Part shown: positions 24,638-33,263 of the stretch, piece after piece | Numbering within the stretch: the stretch's first letter is position 1 | Layout of the letters: each line of letters starts with the position of its first letter | NCBI RefSeq assembly: GCF_024758505.1 | Contig: NZ_CP077970.1 | Location: 930,001-994,000, forward strand | Reading direction: 5' to 3' | Length of the DNA stretch: 64,000 nt | DNA from: Bradyrhizobium arachidis | GTDB lineage: Bacteria; Pseudomonadota; Alphaproteobacteria; Rhizobiales; Xanthobacteraceae | The notes under the pieces: generated by a model | What the model saw: the letters and a program-made list of their open reading frames with translations, nothing else | What the model was told of the DNA's origin: nothing | The model's database searches: none | Translations under genes and position numbers: made by a program

Positions 24638-25444
24638 ATGTCCCAACCGCTGCTGATCGAGCACGATGACGGCGTGGACCGGGTAACGCTCAATCGCCCG
24701 GAGAGCCTGAACGCGCTCGATCCCGCGCTGATCGATGCGCTCAACGTCTATTTCCAGGGGCTCCAGCGCAACCGCGACACCCGCGTCGTCGTGCTGCGCG
24801 GCGCCGGCAAGAACTTTTGCGCCGGCCTTGATCTGAAAGCTGCGATGGCGCGCCGCACCAAGCAGCAGGAGCCGCCCGGCATCACGGAGTCCCTGGACTC
24901 GCAGCGGCGCATCGCCGACATCGTGATGCTGATGCGGCGCTGTCCGCAGCCGATCATCTCGCTGGTGCAGGGTGCCGCCGCCGGCGGCGGTTTTGCGCTG
25001 GCGCTCGCCTCCGACATCCGCATCGCGACAAAATCGACGCGGATGAACTGCGCCTTCATCAAGCTCGGCCTCGGCGGCTGCGACATCGGCACCAGCTATT
25101 TCCTGCCGCGCCTCGTCGGCGTGTCCGTGGCCTCGGAACTGATCCTCACCGGCCGCTTCATCGGCGCCGAGCGCGCGCTTGCCGTCGGCCTCGTCTCCGA
25201 GGTCGTCGATGAGGACAAGCTCGAGGCGGCTGCCGAACCTTATGTCGAAGCGATGATGACGGCGTCGCCGACCGGCCTACGCCTCTCCAAGGAATGCCTC
25301 AACATGAGCGTCGATGCGGGGTCGCTGGAAGCTGCGATCGCGATGGAGGATCGCAACCAGGTTCTGTGCAGCCGCTCGGAAGAATTTTCGGAAGGCATCA
25401 GGGCCTTCCTTGAGAAGCGAAAGCCTGTCTATATCAGGCGCTGA
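24638..25444 (+). CDS. enoyl-CoA hydratase/isomerase family protein
   Basis: A 268-residue crotonase. Oxyanion-hole segments are LRGAGKNFCAGLDLKAA and VQGAAAGGGFALALASDIRIA. The region around GLGGCDIGTSYFLPRLVG lacks the classical second Glu of hydratases and carries Asp (CDIG), as in dienoyl-CoA isomerases, so isomerase activity is possible. GGAGGAAGG precedes the ATG. It is followed by a CoA ligase and acyl-CoA dehydrogenases. Confidence 0.85.
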   Translation: MSQPLLIEHDDGVDRVTLNRPESLNALDPALIDALNVYFQGLQRNRDTRVVVLRGAGKNFCAGLDLKAAMARRTKQQEPPGITESLDSQRRIADIVMLMRRCPQPIISLVQGAAAGGGFALALASDIRIATKSTRMNCAFIKLGLGGCDIGTSYFLPRLVGVSVASELILTGRFIGAERALAVGLVSEVVDEDKLEAAAEPYVEAMMTASPTGLRLSKECLNMSVDAGSLEAAIAMEDRNQVLCSRSEEFSEGIRAFLEKRKPVYIRR

Positions 25445-25485
25445 CGACAAGACCCGCAAAGAACAATAATTCCGGGAGACGCAAA

Positions 25486-27357
25486 ATGGGTGGGAATGCG
25501 GCGGCGGTGATGACGAAGCCCGCCTTTCGCAAGGTCGAGTGGATCGCGCGCGACATCGACGTCGAGCGGCGCGCCGACGGCACGGTCGTGTTGAAGTCGC
25601 GCATTCCGCTGCAGGCCTACGAGAAGCATATCCCGGCCTCGCTCGCGAAATGGGCGAAGGAAGCACCCGAGCGCATCTGGCTCGCGCAGCGCGGCGGTCC
25701 TGAGCGCGCGTGGCGGAAAGTTTCCTACGGCGAAGCCAAGCGGATAGTGGATGCGCTGACGCAAGGCCTGCTCAATCTCGGCATCGAGGGGCGTCCCGTC
25801 ACGATCCTCTCCGGCAATTCGATCGAGCATGCGCTGATGACGCAGGCCGCGATGCAGGCGCGCGCGCCGGCAGCGCCGGTGTCGCCGGCCTACTCGCTGA
25901 TGAGCCACGATCACGTCAAGCTGAAATATTTGTTCGACCTGATCAAGCCGGCCGTCGTGATGGTGCAGGACGGCCCGACCTTTGAGAAGGCGGTCAGGGC
26001 GATCGACCTCACCGGCGTCACCGTCGTTCACGTTGTGCGTCCTTGCGACGGCATCAAGAGCGTCAGCTTTGCCGAGCTCGCGGCGACGCCCGTGACGGAG
26101 GATGTCGACGCCTCGATCGCAAAGATCACGCCCGACACCGTCGGCAAGCTGCTGTTCACCTCGGGTTCGACCGGCATGCCCAAAGCCGTCATCAACACGC
26201 AAGCGATGATGTGCGCCAACGCTGCCATGATGATGCAGGTCCGTCCGCGCTCTCCTGACGGCCCCATCGCGACCATGCTCGACTGGATGCCGTGGAACCA
26301 CACCATGGGCGGCAACGCCGCGTTCCATCCGATCCTGGTCGATGGCGGCACGCTCTATATCGACGACGGAAGGCCGATGCCGGGCCAGTTCGAGGAGACG
26401 CTGCGCAATCTGCACGAGATATCGCCGACCTATTACGCCAACGTGCCCGCCGGCTATGCCGCGCTCGCGGCGGCGATGGAGAAAGACGAGGCGCTCTGCC
26501 GCTCCTTTTTCAAGAACCTCTCCATCATGGCCTATGGCGGCGCGCGCCTGCCCGACGATCTCTACGACCGCATGCAGGCGCTCGCGGTGAAGACGACAGG
26601 CGAACGCATCGTGTTCTACACCGGCTGGGGCTCGACCGAGACCGCGCCGACCTCGACCGGCACCTATTGGGACACCGAGCGCGTCGGCCTGATCGGCCTG
26701 CCGTTCCCCGGCGTCGAATTGAAGATGGTGCCGTGCGGCTCGAAATACGAACTGCGCTTGCGCGGCGTCAACGTCACGCCCGGTTACTTTGGCCAGGCCG
26801 AGCTGACCAGGAAGATGTTCGACGAGGAAGGTTATTACTGCATCGGCGACGCCGGCATTTTCGTTGACGACAAGGACCCGGTGCAGGGCATCATCTTCGC
26901 GGGCCGCGTGGTCGAGGATTTCAAGCTCACCACAGGCACCTTCGTCCATGTTGGTTCGCTCCGCACCGACGCGATCGCGGCGGCAACGCCGGTCGTGCAT
27001 GACGCGCTGGTCGCGGGGCAGGACCGTCCGTTCATCGGGCTGCTCGCCTGGCCGAACCTGCACGCCTGCCGTCAGCTCGTCGGCAATCCCGACCTCAGTT
27101 TTGAGGATGCCGTAAAACATCCCGAGGTGATCGCCTGCTTCAGGCGCGGGCTGGAGGCGCACAACAAGGAGTGCGAAGGCGCGTCGAGCCGCATCATCGC
27201 GCGCGCCATGCTGATGGTCGAGCCGCCCTCGATCGACGGCAACGAGCTCACCGACAAGGGCTACATCAATCAGCGCGCCGGCCTCGAGCGCCGCGCTGCC
27301 CTGGTCGAGCGGCTCTATGCCGACAAGCCGGATCAGGATGTGATCGTGCTGAAATGA
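25486..27357 (+). CDS. feruloyl-CoA synthase-like acyl/aryl-CoA ligase
   Basis: A 623-residue ANL ligase with the P-loop LLFTSGSTGMPKAVINT, the aromatic-binding MLDWMPWNHTMGGNAAF segment, FYTGWGSTETAPTS and the EDFKLTTGTFVHVG block that replaces the usual hinge in the feruloyl-CoA synthase branch. The C-terminus ends NELTDKGYINQRAGLERRAALVERLYAD, typical of that branch. It should activate a substituted cinnamic or related acid. A paralogue with the same architecture is at 47637-49520. GGGAG precedes the ATG. Confidence 0.88.
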   Translation: MGGNAAAVMTKPAFRKVEWIARDIDVERRADGTVVLKSRIPLQAYEKHIPASLAKWAKEAPERIWLAQRGGPERAWRKVSYGEAKRIVDALTQGLLNLGIEGRPVTILSGNSIEHALMTQAAMQARAPAAPVSPAYSLMSHDHVKLKYLFDLIKPAVVMVQDGPTFEKAVRAIDLTGVTVVHVVRPCDGIKSVSFAELAATPVTEDVDASIAKITPDTVGKLLFTSGSTGMPKAVINTQAMMCANAAMMMQVRPRSPDGPIATMLDWMPWNHTMGGNAAFHPILVDGGTLYIDDGRPMPGQFEETLRNLHEISPTYYANVPAGYAALAAAMEKDEALCRSFFKNLSIMAYGGARLPDDLYDRMQALAVKTTGERIVFYTGWGSTETAPTSTGTYWDTERVGLIGLPFPGVELKMVPCGSKYELRLRGVNVTPGYFGQAELTRKMFDEEGYYCIGDAGIFVDDKDPVQGIIFAGRVVEDFKLTTGTFVHVGSLRTDAIAAATPVVHDALVAGQDRPFIGLLAWPNLHACRQLVGNPDLSFEDAVKHPEVIACFRRGLEAHNKECEGASSRIIARAMLMVEPPSIDGNELTDKGYINQRAGLERRAALVERLYADKPDQDVIVLK

Positions 27358-27376
27358 ACACGACGCTCTCTCAATT

Positions 27377-27481
27377 CGTCATTCCGGGGCGCGCGCAGCG
27401 CGAGCCCGGAATCCATCGGGCCGCAAAACGCGCGGTAAAATGGATTCCGGGCTCGCGACTTCGTCGCGCCCCGGAATGACG
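27377..27481. repeat. dispersed palindromic repeat (GTCATTCCGGGGCG type)
   Basis: Outer arms CGTCATTCCGGGGCGCG and CGCGCCCCGGAATGACG with inner GAGCCCGGAATCCAT/ATGGATTCCGGGCTC. Other members are at 30041-30132 and 55621-55700. Confidence 0.8.
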
Positions 27482-27514
27482 GTCTCAATGACAACGAATA
27501 AAAGGTAGCCCGCC

Positions 27515-28642
27515 ATGAATTTCGATTTCTCTGACGACCAAAAGCAGCTCCGCGATCAGGCGCGCAAATTCCTCGCTGAAAAATGCTCGCCCAAGGCGGT
27601 GCGTGTCGTGCTCGACGGCAAGGCTCCTTACGACAAGGAGCTCTGGAAGGGCCTCGCCGAGATGGGCTTTCTCGGTGTCGCGATCCCCGAAGAGTTTGGC
27701 GGCGCGGGCGCCGGCCATCTCGAGCTGTGCGTGATCGCCGAGGAGATGGGCCGCGCCAATGCGCCGGTGCCGTTCTCCTCCACCGTTTATCTCGCCGCCG
27801 AAGCGTTGCTGATCGCCGGCAGCGACGCGCAGAAGAAGAAGTGGCTGCCGGCCGTCGCCTCGGGCGAGGCGATCGGCACGCTGGCGCTGTTCGAAGGCAA
27901 GGGCAATCCGTCGCCGAAGAACATCAAGCTCGCCGCGTCAGGCGGCACGCTCACCGGCGTGAAGAAGCCGGTCGCGGACGGCGCGATCGCCGACTTTGCG
28001 GTGGTTGCCGCGCGCACCGGCTCGGGCGGACGCGACGGCGATATCTCGCTGTTCCTGGTTGACCTCAAGGACGGCGGCGTCGAGGTCAAAAACCTCACCA
28101 ATCTCGATCCGACCCGAGGCCAGGCCGAGCTCACCTTCAACAACACCAAGGCCGAGCCGCTGGGCGCGGCTGGTGAAGGCTGGAGCATCCTTTCGCAGGT
28201 GCTGGACCGCGCCGCCGTGCTCTGCGCCTTCGAGCAGGTCGGCGGCTCCGATCGCGCGCTGGAGATGGGGCGCGACTACGCGCTCGACCGTATCGCGTTC
28301 GGCCGTCCGATCGGCTCGTTCCAGGCGGTCAAGCACATGCTCGCCGACATGTATGTGTCGGCGACGCTGGCGCGCTCCAACAGCTATTACGGCGCCTGGG
28401 CGCTCTCGACCAATGCGTCGGAGTTGCCGGAAGCCGCGGCTGCCGCGCGCATCAGCGCGACGCAGGCGTTCCAGCACTGCGCCAAGAACAACATCCAGGT
28501 TCATGGCGGCATGGGGTTCACCTGGGAGTTCGACTGCCACATGTACTACCGCCGCGCCAACGCGATGGCGCTCGGGCTCGGCAGCCTGTCCTACTGGGAA
28601 GACCAGTTGATCGACCGCATGCGCAAGAAGAACGCGGCGTAA
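27515..28642 (+). CDS. acyl-CoA dehydrogenase (small-subunit type)
   Basis: A 375-residue flavin dehydrogenase. The N-terminal helical domain (MNFDFSDDQKQLRDQARKFLAEK) and FGGAGAGHLELCVIAEEMGRANAPVPFSSTVYLAAEALL are typical of pairs in which two acyl-CoA dehydrogenases act together (as in steroid side-chain ACADs). The C-terminal VHGGMGFTWEFDCHMYYRRANA holds the active-site loop, without a Glu in the usual late position. It may need one of the two downstream paralogues as partner. Confidence 0.87.
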   Translation: MNFDFSDDQKQLRDQARKFLAEKCSPKAVRVVLDGKAPYDKELWKGLAEMGFLGVAIPEEFGGAGAGHLELCVIAEEMGRANAPVPFSSTVYLAAEALLIAGSDAQKKKWLPAVASGEAIGTLALFEGKGNPSPKNIKLAASGGTLTGVKKPVADGAIADFAVVAARTGSGGRDGDISLFLVDLKDGGVEVKNLTNLDPTRGQAELTFNNTKAEPLGAAGEGWSILSQVLDRAAVLCAFEQVGGSDRALEMGRDYALDRIAFGRPIGSFQAVKHMLADMYVSATLARSNSYYGAWALSTNASELPEAAAAARISATQAFQHCAKNNIQVHGGMGFTWEFDCHMYYRRANAMALGLGSLSYWEDQLIDRMRKKNAA

Positions 28643-28651
28643 AGATAGGTG

Positions 28652-28774
28652 CGTAGGGTGGGTTAGCCCCGCGGATTGCGCGAAGCGCAAACCGCGAGGC
28701 GTAACCCACCATCGGGCCGCGAACGACAGTTTACAGAAGTGGTGGGTTACGCCTTCGGCTAACCCACCCTACGG
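28652..28774. repeat. GGTGGGTTA-type REP palindrome (uninterrupted)
   Basis: A complete unit from CGTAGGGTGGGTTAGC to GCTAACCCACCCTACG. Both ends carry an unoccupied IS110 target site. It separates the first and second acyl-CoA dehydrogenase genes. Confidence 0.9.
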
Positions 28775-28791
28775 AAGACGAGAGAACCGCA

Positions 28792-30039
28792 ATGAACTTC
28801 GAAGACACCCCGCAGGAAGCCGCGTTCCGCGCCACCGCGCGCGCCTGGATCGCGGCGAATGCGCCCAAGCAATACGAGGAGGAGCTGCGAAAATCCTCGC
28901 TCGGTCGCACGCAACTGAAAAACGCCAACATTCTCGAGGTCGCAAAAGCCTGGCAGAAGAGGAAGGCCGATGCCGGCTGGGCCTGCCTGCACTGGCCCAA
29001 GGAATATGGCGGCCGCGGCTCGTCGCCGATCGAGCGCGTGATCTGGCAGCAGGAAGAGGGTCCGTTCGGAAAGCTCTCCGGCATGTTCATCATCGGCCAC
29101 GGCATGTGCGGGCCGACCATGATGGCGTTCGCGCGCGAGGAGCATAAGCGCACCTATCTGCCGCCGCTCGCCTCGGGCGAAAAGGTCTGGTGCCAGCTGT
29201 TCTCCGAGCCCGCCGGCGGCTCCGACGTCGCAGGGCTGCGCACGCGCGCGGAGAAGGACGGCGACAACTGGGTCATCAACGGCCAGAAGATCTGGACCTC
29301 GGGCGCACATTACTCGGACTACGGCATCCTGCTCACCCGCACCGATCCGACCGTGCCCAAGCACAAGGGCCTCACCATGTTCTTCCTGGACATGAAGAGC
29401 CCCGGCGTCGAGGTGCGGCCGATCAAGCAGGCGAGCGGCGCCTCCGACTTCAACGAGGTCTATTTCACCAACGTGCGTATCCCTGACCATCAGCGCCTCG
29501 GTGAGGTCAATGACGGCTGGAACGTCTCGCTGACCACGCTGATGAACGAGCGCATGTCGATCGGCGCCGGTGTTTCAACCGGTTTTCCGGAGCTGTTCGA
29601 CTATTGCTCCAGCCTGATGTTGGACGATGGTCCCGCGATCGAGGACCGCGCCGTTCGTTCGAAGCTTGCGAACTGGGCGGTGAAGGCGAGCGGTCTGCGC
29701 TACACCAGCATGCGCGCGATCTCGGCGTTGTCGAAGGGCGAGCGTCCCGGTCCGGAAAACTCCATCGGCAAGCTGGTCGCGGGCTCGATGATCCAGGACG
29801 TCGCGACCTATGCGCTCGACCTGCAAGGTGCCGCCGGCGTCGTCAGCGGTCCGGAGGATGCCGAACTCGCCGGCCGCTTCCAGGCCATGCTGCTGCGTGC
29901 GCCCGGCACGCGCGTCGAGGGCGGCACCGACGAGATCATGCGCAACATCATCGCGGAGCGCGTGCTGGGCCTGCCCGGCGATATCCGTGTCGACAAAGAC
30001 GTGCCGTTCAACAAGATCCCGACGAAGGGAAGAGGATAG
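28792..30039 (+). CDS. acyl-CoA dehydrogenase (large-subunit type, tandem paralogue 1)
   Basis: A 415-residue acyl-CoA dehydrogenase: N-terminal helical domain beginning MNFEDTPQEAAFRATARAW, middle FAD domain (WCQLFSEPAGGSDVAGLRTRAEKDGDNWVINGQKIWTSGA) and C-terminal helical domain ending VEGGTDEIMRNIIAERVLGLPGD, with the GTDEI motif near the catalytic helix. It is strongly similar along its full length to the next gene, so the pair arose by duplication. It lies between a REP and another repeat; GGAAGACGAGAGAACCGCA forms the leader. Confidence 0.9.
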   Translation: MNFEDTPQEAAFRATARAWIAANAPKQYEEELRKSSLGRTQLKNANILEVAKAWQKRKADAGWACLHWPKEYGGRGSSPIERVIWQQEEGPFGKLSGMFIIGHGMCGPTMMAFAREEHKRTYLPPLASGEKVWCQLFSEPAGGSDVAGLRTRAEKDGDNWVINGQKIWTSGAHYSDYGILLTRTDPTVPKHKGLTMFFLDMKSPGVEVRPIKQASGASDFNEVYFTNVRIPDHQRLGEVNDGWNVSLTTLMNERMSIGAGVSTGFPELFDYCSSLMLDDGPAIEDRAVRSKLANWAVKASGLRYTSMRAISALSKGERPGPENSIGKLVAGSMIQDVATYALDLQGAAGVVSGPEDAELAGRFQAMLLRAPGTRVEGGTDEIMRNIIAERVLGLPGDIRVDKDVPFNKIPTKGRG

Positions 30040-30040
30040 C

Positions 30041-30132
30041 CGTCATTCCGGGGCGTCGCGCAGCGACGAACCCGGAATCCAGAGATTGTGGTTCGAGATT
30101 CCGGGTTCGCGCGTTGCGCGCCCCGGAATGAC
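30041..30132. repeat. dispersed palindromic repeat (GTCATTCCGGGGCG type)
   Basis: A second member of the family at 27377-27481, with arms CGTCATTCCGGGGCGTCGC and GCGCGCCCCGGAATGACA. It sits between the duplicated acyl-CoA dehydrogenase genes. Confidence 0.8.
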
Positions 30133-30147
30133 AGAAAGGAAGCCGCC

Positions 30148-31392
30148 ATGAATTTCGACGACACCCCGCAGGAAGCCGAATTCCGCGAGACCGCCCGCAA
30201 ATGGGTCGCCGCCAACGCGCCGAAGGAATTTGAGGAGGAGCTGTCAAGATCCTCGCTCGGTCGCATCCGACTCGCCAAGCACGACATGGTCGAGGTCGGC
30301 AAGGCCTGGCAGAAGAAGAAGGCCGAGGGCGGCTGGGCCTGCCTGCACTGGCCGAAGGAATATGGCGGCCGTGGCGCAACCCCGATCGAGCGCGTGATCT
30401 GGCAGCAGGAAGAGGGCGTCTACGGCAAGCTGACGCAGCCGTTCCAGATCGGCGAGGGCATGTGCGGCCCGACCGTAATGGCCTGGGGCAGCGAGGATGC
30501 CAAGCGCCGCTATTTGCCAAAACTTGCGGCAGGCGAAGAAATCTGGTGCCAGCTCTTCTCAGAGCCGTCGGCCGGCTCCGACGTGGCGGGCCTGCGCACG
30601 CGCGCGGAGAAAAAGGGCGACAACTGGGTTGTCAACGGCCAGAAGATCTGGACCTCGGGCGCGCATTATTCCGACTATGGTCTCTTGATCGCGCGCACCG
30701 ATCCGAACGTGCCCAAGCACAAGGGCCTCACCATGTTCTTCCTCGACATGAAGAGCCCTGGCGTCGAAGTGCGGCCGATCAAGCAGGCCAACGGCATGCA
30801 GGAGTTCAACGAGGTCTATTTTACCGACGTCGTGATATCAGACAGCCAGCGGCTTGGCGCCGTCGGCGACGGCTGGAACGTCTCGCTCACCACGCTGATG
30901 AACGAGCGCATGTCGATCGGCTCGCGGCTTGCGACCGGCGTCCCTGAAATGTTCGACTTCTGCTCGAACCTGATGCTCGAGGATGGCCTTGCGATCGACG
31001 ATCCCGCCGTGCGCTCAAAACTCGCGAGCTGGGCAGTGAAGTCGAACGGGCTGAAATACACCAGCTATCGTGCGATCTCGGCGCTGTCGAAGGGCGAGCG
31101 TCCTGGTCCGGAAAACTCCATTGGCAAGCTGGTCTCGGGCATGATGCTGCAGGACATCGCCGCCTACGCCATGGACCTTCAGGGCGCGGCCGGTGTTCTC
31201 ACCGGCATGGACGAGGAAACCGTGCACGGCCAGTTCCAGCAGATGCTGCTATCCTCGCCCTCGATGCGCATCGCCGGCGGCACCGACGAGATCTTGCGCA
31301 ACATCATCGCGGAGCGCGTGCTGGGCCTGCCCGGTGATATCCGAGTCGACAAGGACGTGCCGTACAACAAGATCCCGATCAAGGGACGTTAG
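30148..31392 (+). CDS. acyl-CoA dehydrogenase (large-subunit type, tandem paralogue 2)
   Basis: A 414-residue paralogue of the preceding product. Most blocks are identical or conservative, for example WCQLFSEPSAGSDVAGLRTRAEKKGDNWVVNGQKIWTSGAHYSDYG and GGTDEILRNIIAERVLGLPGDIRVDKDVPYNKI. The start MNFDDTPQE follows AAAGGAAG; an upstream ATG at 30088 lies inside the repeat and is rejected. Differences concentrate in the 120-140 and 360-380 regions, which could alter substrate chain preference. Confidence 0.9.
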   Translation: MNFDDTPQEAEFRETARKWVAANAPKEFEEELSRSSLGRIRLAKHDMVEVGKAWQKKKAEGGWACLHWPKEYGGRGATPIERVIWQQEEGVYGKLTQPFQIGEGMCGPTVMAWGSEDAKRRYLPKLAAGEEIWCQLFSEPSAGSDVAGLRTRAEKKGDNWVVNGQKIWTSGAHYSDYGLLIARTDPNVPKHKGLTMFFLDMKSPGVEVRPIKQANGMQEFNEVYFTDVVISDSQRLGAVGDGWNVSLTTLMNERMSIGSRLATGVPEMFDFCSNLMLEDGLAIDDPAVRSKLASWAVKSNGLKYTSYRAISALSKGERPGPENSIGKLVSGMMLQDIAAYAMDLQGAAGVLTGMDEETVHGQFQQMLLSSPSMRIAGGTDEILRNIIAERVLGLPGDIRVDKDVPYNKIPIKGR

Positions 31393-31408
31393 ACGCAAAT
31401 CGCGGAAT

Positions 31409-31523
31409 CGTAGGGTGGGTTAGCGAAGCGTAACCCACCTCCTTAATTTCCGCGGAGACAGAAGTGGTGGGTTACGCCGAGCGGATTGCGCTTCGCGCGA
31501 CCGCAGGGCTAACCCACCCTACG
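31409..31523. repeat. GGTGGGTTA-type REP palindrome (uninterrupted)
   Basis: A complete unit from CGTAGGGTGGGTTAGC to GCTAACCCACCCTACG with both IS110 target ends free. It shows the pre-insertion state used to define the IS boundaries. Confidence 0.9.
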
Positions 31524-31546
31524 AAGAAAACAACGCGAGCTGATCC

Positions 31547-32245
31547 ATGGACGCAAAAGTCAACCAGAACGACCGCATCGGCGTGCTCGACGAGCTCCTC
31601 AACGAGCGCTACTCCGTTCGCGCCTTCTTAGCCAAGGAGGTCGACCGCGCCACCATCGCGCACGTGCTGACGACGGCGCAGCGCACCGCGTCCTGGTGCA
31701 ACAGCCAGCCCTGGCAGGTGCTGATCGCAAGCGGCGAGGCCAAGGAGCGTTTTCGCAAGGCGATCTACGCGGAAGCAGCCTCCGGCGCCAAGGACGATCA
31801 CGACTTCACGCCGCCACGCGAATATGTCGGCGTCTATCTGGAGCGCCGCCGCGAAAGCGGTTTCCAACTCTACAACACGCTCGGCATCATCAGAGGCGAC
31901 AAGATGGCCTACGCAAAACAGGCGCTGGAGAATTACAATTTCTTCGGCGCGCCGCATGTCGCCGTCATCCATACCAACGAGCCGCTCGGTATCTACGGTG
32001 CGATCGATTGCGGCGCCTATGTCTCAAACTTCATGCTGGCGGCACAGGCGCTCGGGCTCGGCACCATTCCGCAGGCCGCGCTCGCGCGCCATTCCGGCCT
32101 GATCCGTCGTCACTTCAAGCTAGCAGACGACCGCCGCGTCGTCTGCGGCATCTCGTTCGGCTATGCCGACCATGCCCACAAGGTCAACAGCTACCGAACC
32201 TCGCGCGCGAGCGTGGCGGATACCGTGACGTTCTTGGACGAGTGA
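31547..32245 (+). CDS. nitroreductase family protein
   Basis: A 232-residue FMN-dependent nitroreductase-like protein. The N-terminal phosphate-binding RYSVRAFLAKEVDRATIAHVLTTAQRTASWCNSQPWQ is the classical FMN motif, and the C-terminal LGLGTIPQAALARHSGLIRRHF plus GISFGYADHAHKVNSYRTSR complete the fold. It would reduce nitro compounds, quinones or enones with NAD(P)H. It is the last gene of the acyl-CoA cluster, perhaps serving as an enoate or flavin reductase there. Confidence 0.85.
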   Translation: MDAKVNQNDRIGVLDELLNERYSVRAFLAKEVDRATIAHVLTTAQRTASWCNSQPWQVLIASGEAKERFRKAIYAEAASGAKDDHDFTPPREYVGVYLERRRESGFQLYNTLGIIRGDKMAYAKQALENYNFFGAPHVAVIHTNEPLGIYGAIDCGAYVSNFMLAAQALGLGTIPQAALARHSGLIRRHFKLADDRRVVCGISFGYADHAHKVNSYRTSRASVADTVTFLDE

Positions 32246-32296
32246 AGTCGGTCTCGGCAAATCGAGTCTTGCCTGTGACGAACGGCTGCGCTTCAC

Positions 32297-32814
32297 TTAC
32301 CCTCCCCTGGAGGGGGAGGGTCGGCGCGTAGCGCCGGGGTGGGGTGACGGTCTATCTCCGACGGAGGTGCTTCAGAGGAGTAACATCCGCCTGCAAAGAG
32401 CCGTATAATTCAATGTAGATGCGCTCCAGCACACTGGTCATGTTTTCCATGACGTCCGAATTCCAGAAGCGCAGGACGCGATAGCCTTCCTTCTCAAGCC
32501 ATCTTTGCCGCTCGTGGTCACGCGCAGCAGTCTCATCGTCGTTGTGGTGGCCACCGTCGAGTTCGATGATCAGCCGCTTTGCCGGGCAGAAAAAGTCGAC
32601 GACGTAAGGTCCGATCGGCGCCTGCCGTCGAAAATGAGTGCCATCGACAGGAAGCGTCTTCAGTGCGCGCCACAACAGATGTTCATGCGGCGTCGTATTC
32701 GCGCGCAGTTTCTTCGCGGCTGCTCGGCGGATCTTTGTCGAGACCATCTGTGTGGCTTCACCCCACCCCGCCCGCGCTGCGCGCGAGCGACCCTCCCCCT
32801 CCAGGGGAGGGTGA
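32297..32814. mobile_element. TTACCCTCC palindrome carrying a DUF559 nuclease gene
   Basis: The left arm (TTACCCTCCCCTGGAGGG to GGTGGGGTGA, 32297-32347) and the right arm (TCACCCCACC to GGGGAGGGTGA) are the same as in the short copies at 4634 and 24445. The centre, about 40 bases there, is here about 410 bases and consists almost entirely of one DUF559 gene. The gene's stop codon is about 5 bases from the left arm, and the right arm provides its ribosome site. I interpret this as the coding form of a mobile palindrome. Transposition itself is not shown. Confidence 0.7.
32352..32747 (-). CDS. DUF559 (Vsr/PDDEXK-like) endonuclease domain protein
   Basis: A 131-residue DUF559 protein. The N-terminal RRAAAKKLRANTTPHEHLLWRALK is the usual basic lead-in, and the nuclease core shows FRRQAPIGPYVVDFFCPAKRLIIELDGGHH: D51 (VVDF), E62-x-D64 and the HH after it, as in Vsr-like PD-(D/E)XK nucleases. 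The motif ENMTSVLERIY is the usual C-terminal helix. DNA cleavage or nicking is expected; the biological role is unknown. It sits inside the centre of a dispersed palindrome, which provides its GGGGTGAAG ribosome site. Confidence 0.85.
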   Translation of the reverse strand: MVSTKIRRAAAKKLRANTTPHEHLLWRALKTLPVDGTHFRRQAPIGPYVVDFFCPAKRLIIELDGGHHNDDETAARDHERQRWLEKEGYRVLRFWNSDVMENMTSVLERIYIELYGSLQADVTPLKHLRRR

Positions 32815-32846
32815 AGTGAAGCACGCCCAGAAGTAGAGAGCAACAA

Positions 32847-32873
32847 AGCCCCGGCCACCATGCGGCCGGGGCT
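32847..32873 (-). terminator. hairpin terminator of the small secreted protein gene
   Basis: A perfect 10-bp stem (AGCCCCGGCC/GGCCGGGGCT) with a 7-base loop, followed on the minus strand by a T-rich stretch (TTTGTTG). Confidence 0.65.
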
Positions 32874-32893
32874 TCGTTGCAAAAGTCGTCGGA

Positions 32894-33127
32894 TCAGAAC
32901 GCGGTGTAGCCGCAGACGTTCACGAGGCGGACGCGGACGCCGTGACGGGTCTGGACCAGGCGCTCCTGGTAGCAATTGCTGACGCCGGTGTTGATGTAGA
33001 CGCCGCCAAACCCCCAATAGGGATTCCAGTGATGATGGAAGCCGTGGGCGGAGGCCGCGGTGGGGGCGAGGGCGGCAGCGCCGAGCGAACCGGCAGCGAT
33101 CAGTCCAAGAGCAAGCTTACGAAACAT
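32894..33127 (-). CDS. small secreted protein of unknown function
   Basis: A protein of about 77 residues. The signal peptide is MFRKLALGLIAAGSLGAAALAPTAASA, with likely cleavage after ASA. The mature part is rich in His, Trp, Tyr and Gly (HGFHHHWNPYWGFGG) and has two cysteines (SNCYQ, NVCGY) that could pair. Such short GGFH-type exported proteins are common in Bradyrhizobium. The GGAG site lies 7 bases before the ATG at 33127, which favours this start over the ATG at 33133. A hairpin terminator follows. Confidence 0.7.
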   Translation of the reverse strand: MFRKLALGLIAAGSLGAAALAPTAASAHGFHHHWNPYWGFGGVYINTGVSNCYQERLVQTRHGVRVRLVNVCGYTAF

Positions 33128-33263
33128 TTTCATTCTCCAGTGTGGCACGAGGCCGTTGTTGCGTCCCTGCTTCTCGGTCGGCGCGACGGCGTGATGCGTT
33201 CATTCGCGTGGGCAGGAATCGTGTTTCAGGATTGTTTCGTGGGATCGCGCGTGTTGCGCGCCG

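Noticed and set aside
25429..27162. Long open frame opposite the feruloyl-CoA synthase-like gene (577 codons)
   Set aside because: Same reason: mirror of GC-rich coding sequence without any motif.
32748..33017. N-terminal extension of the DUF559 protein
   Set aside because: It translates the palindrome arm and the antisense of the small secreted protein gene. DUF559 proteins begin near the MVSTKIRR position.
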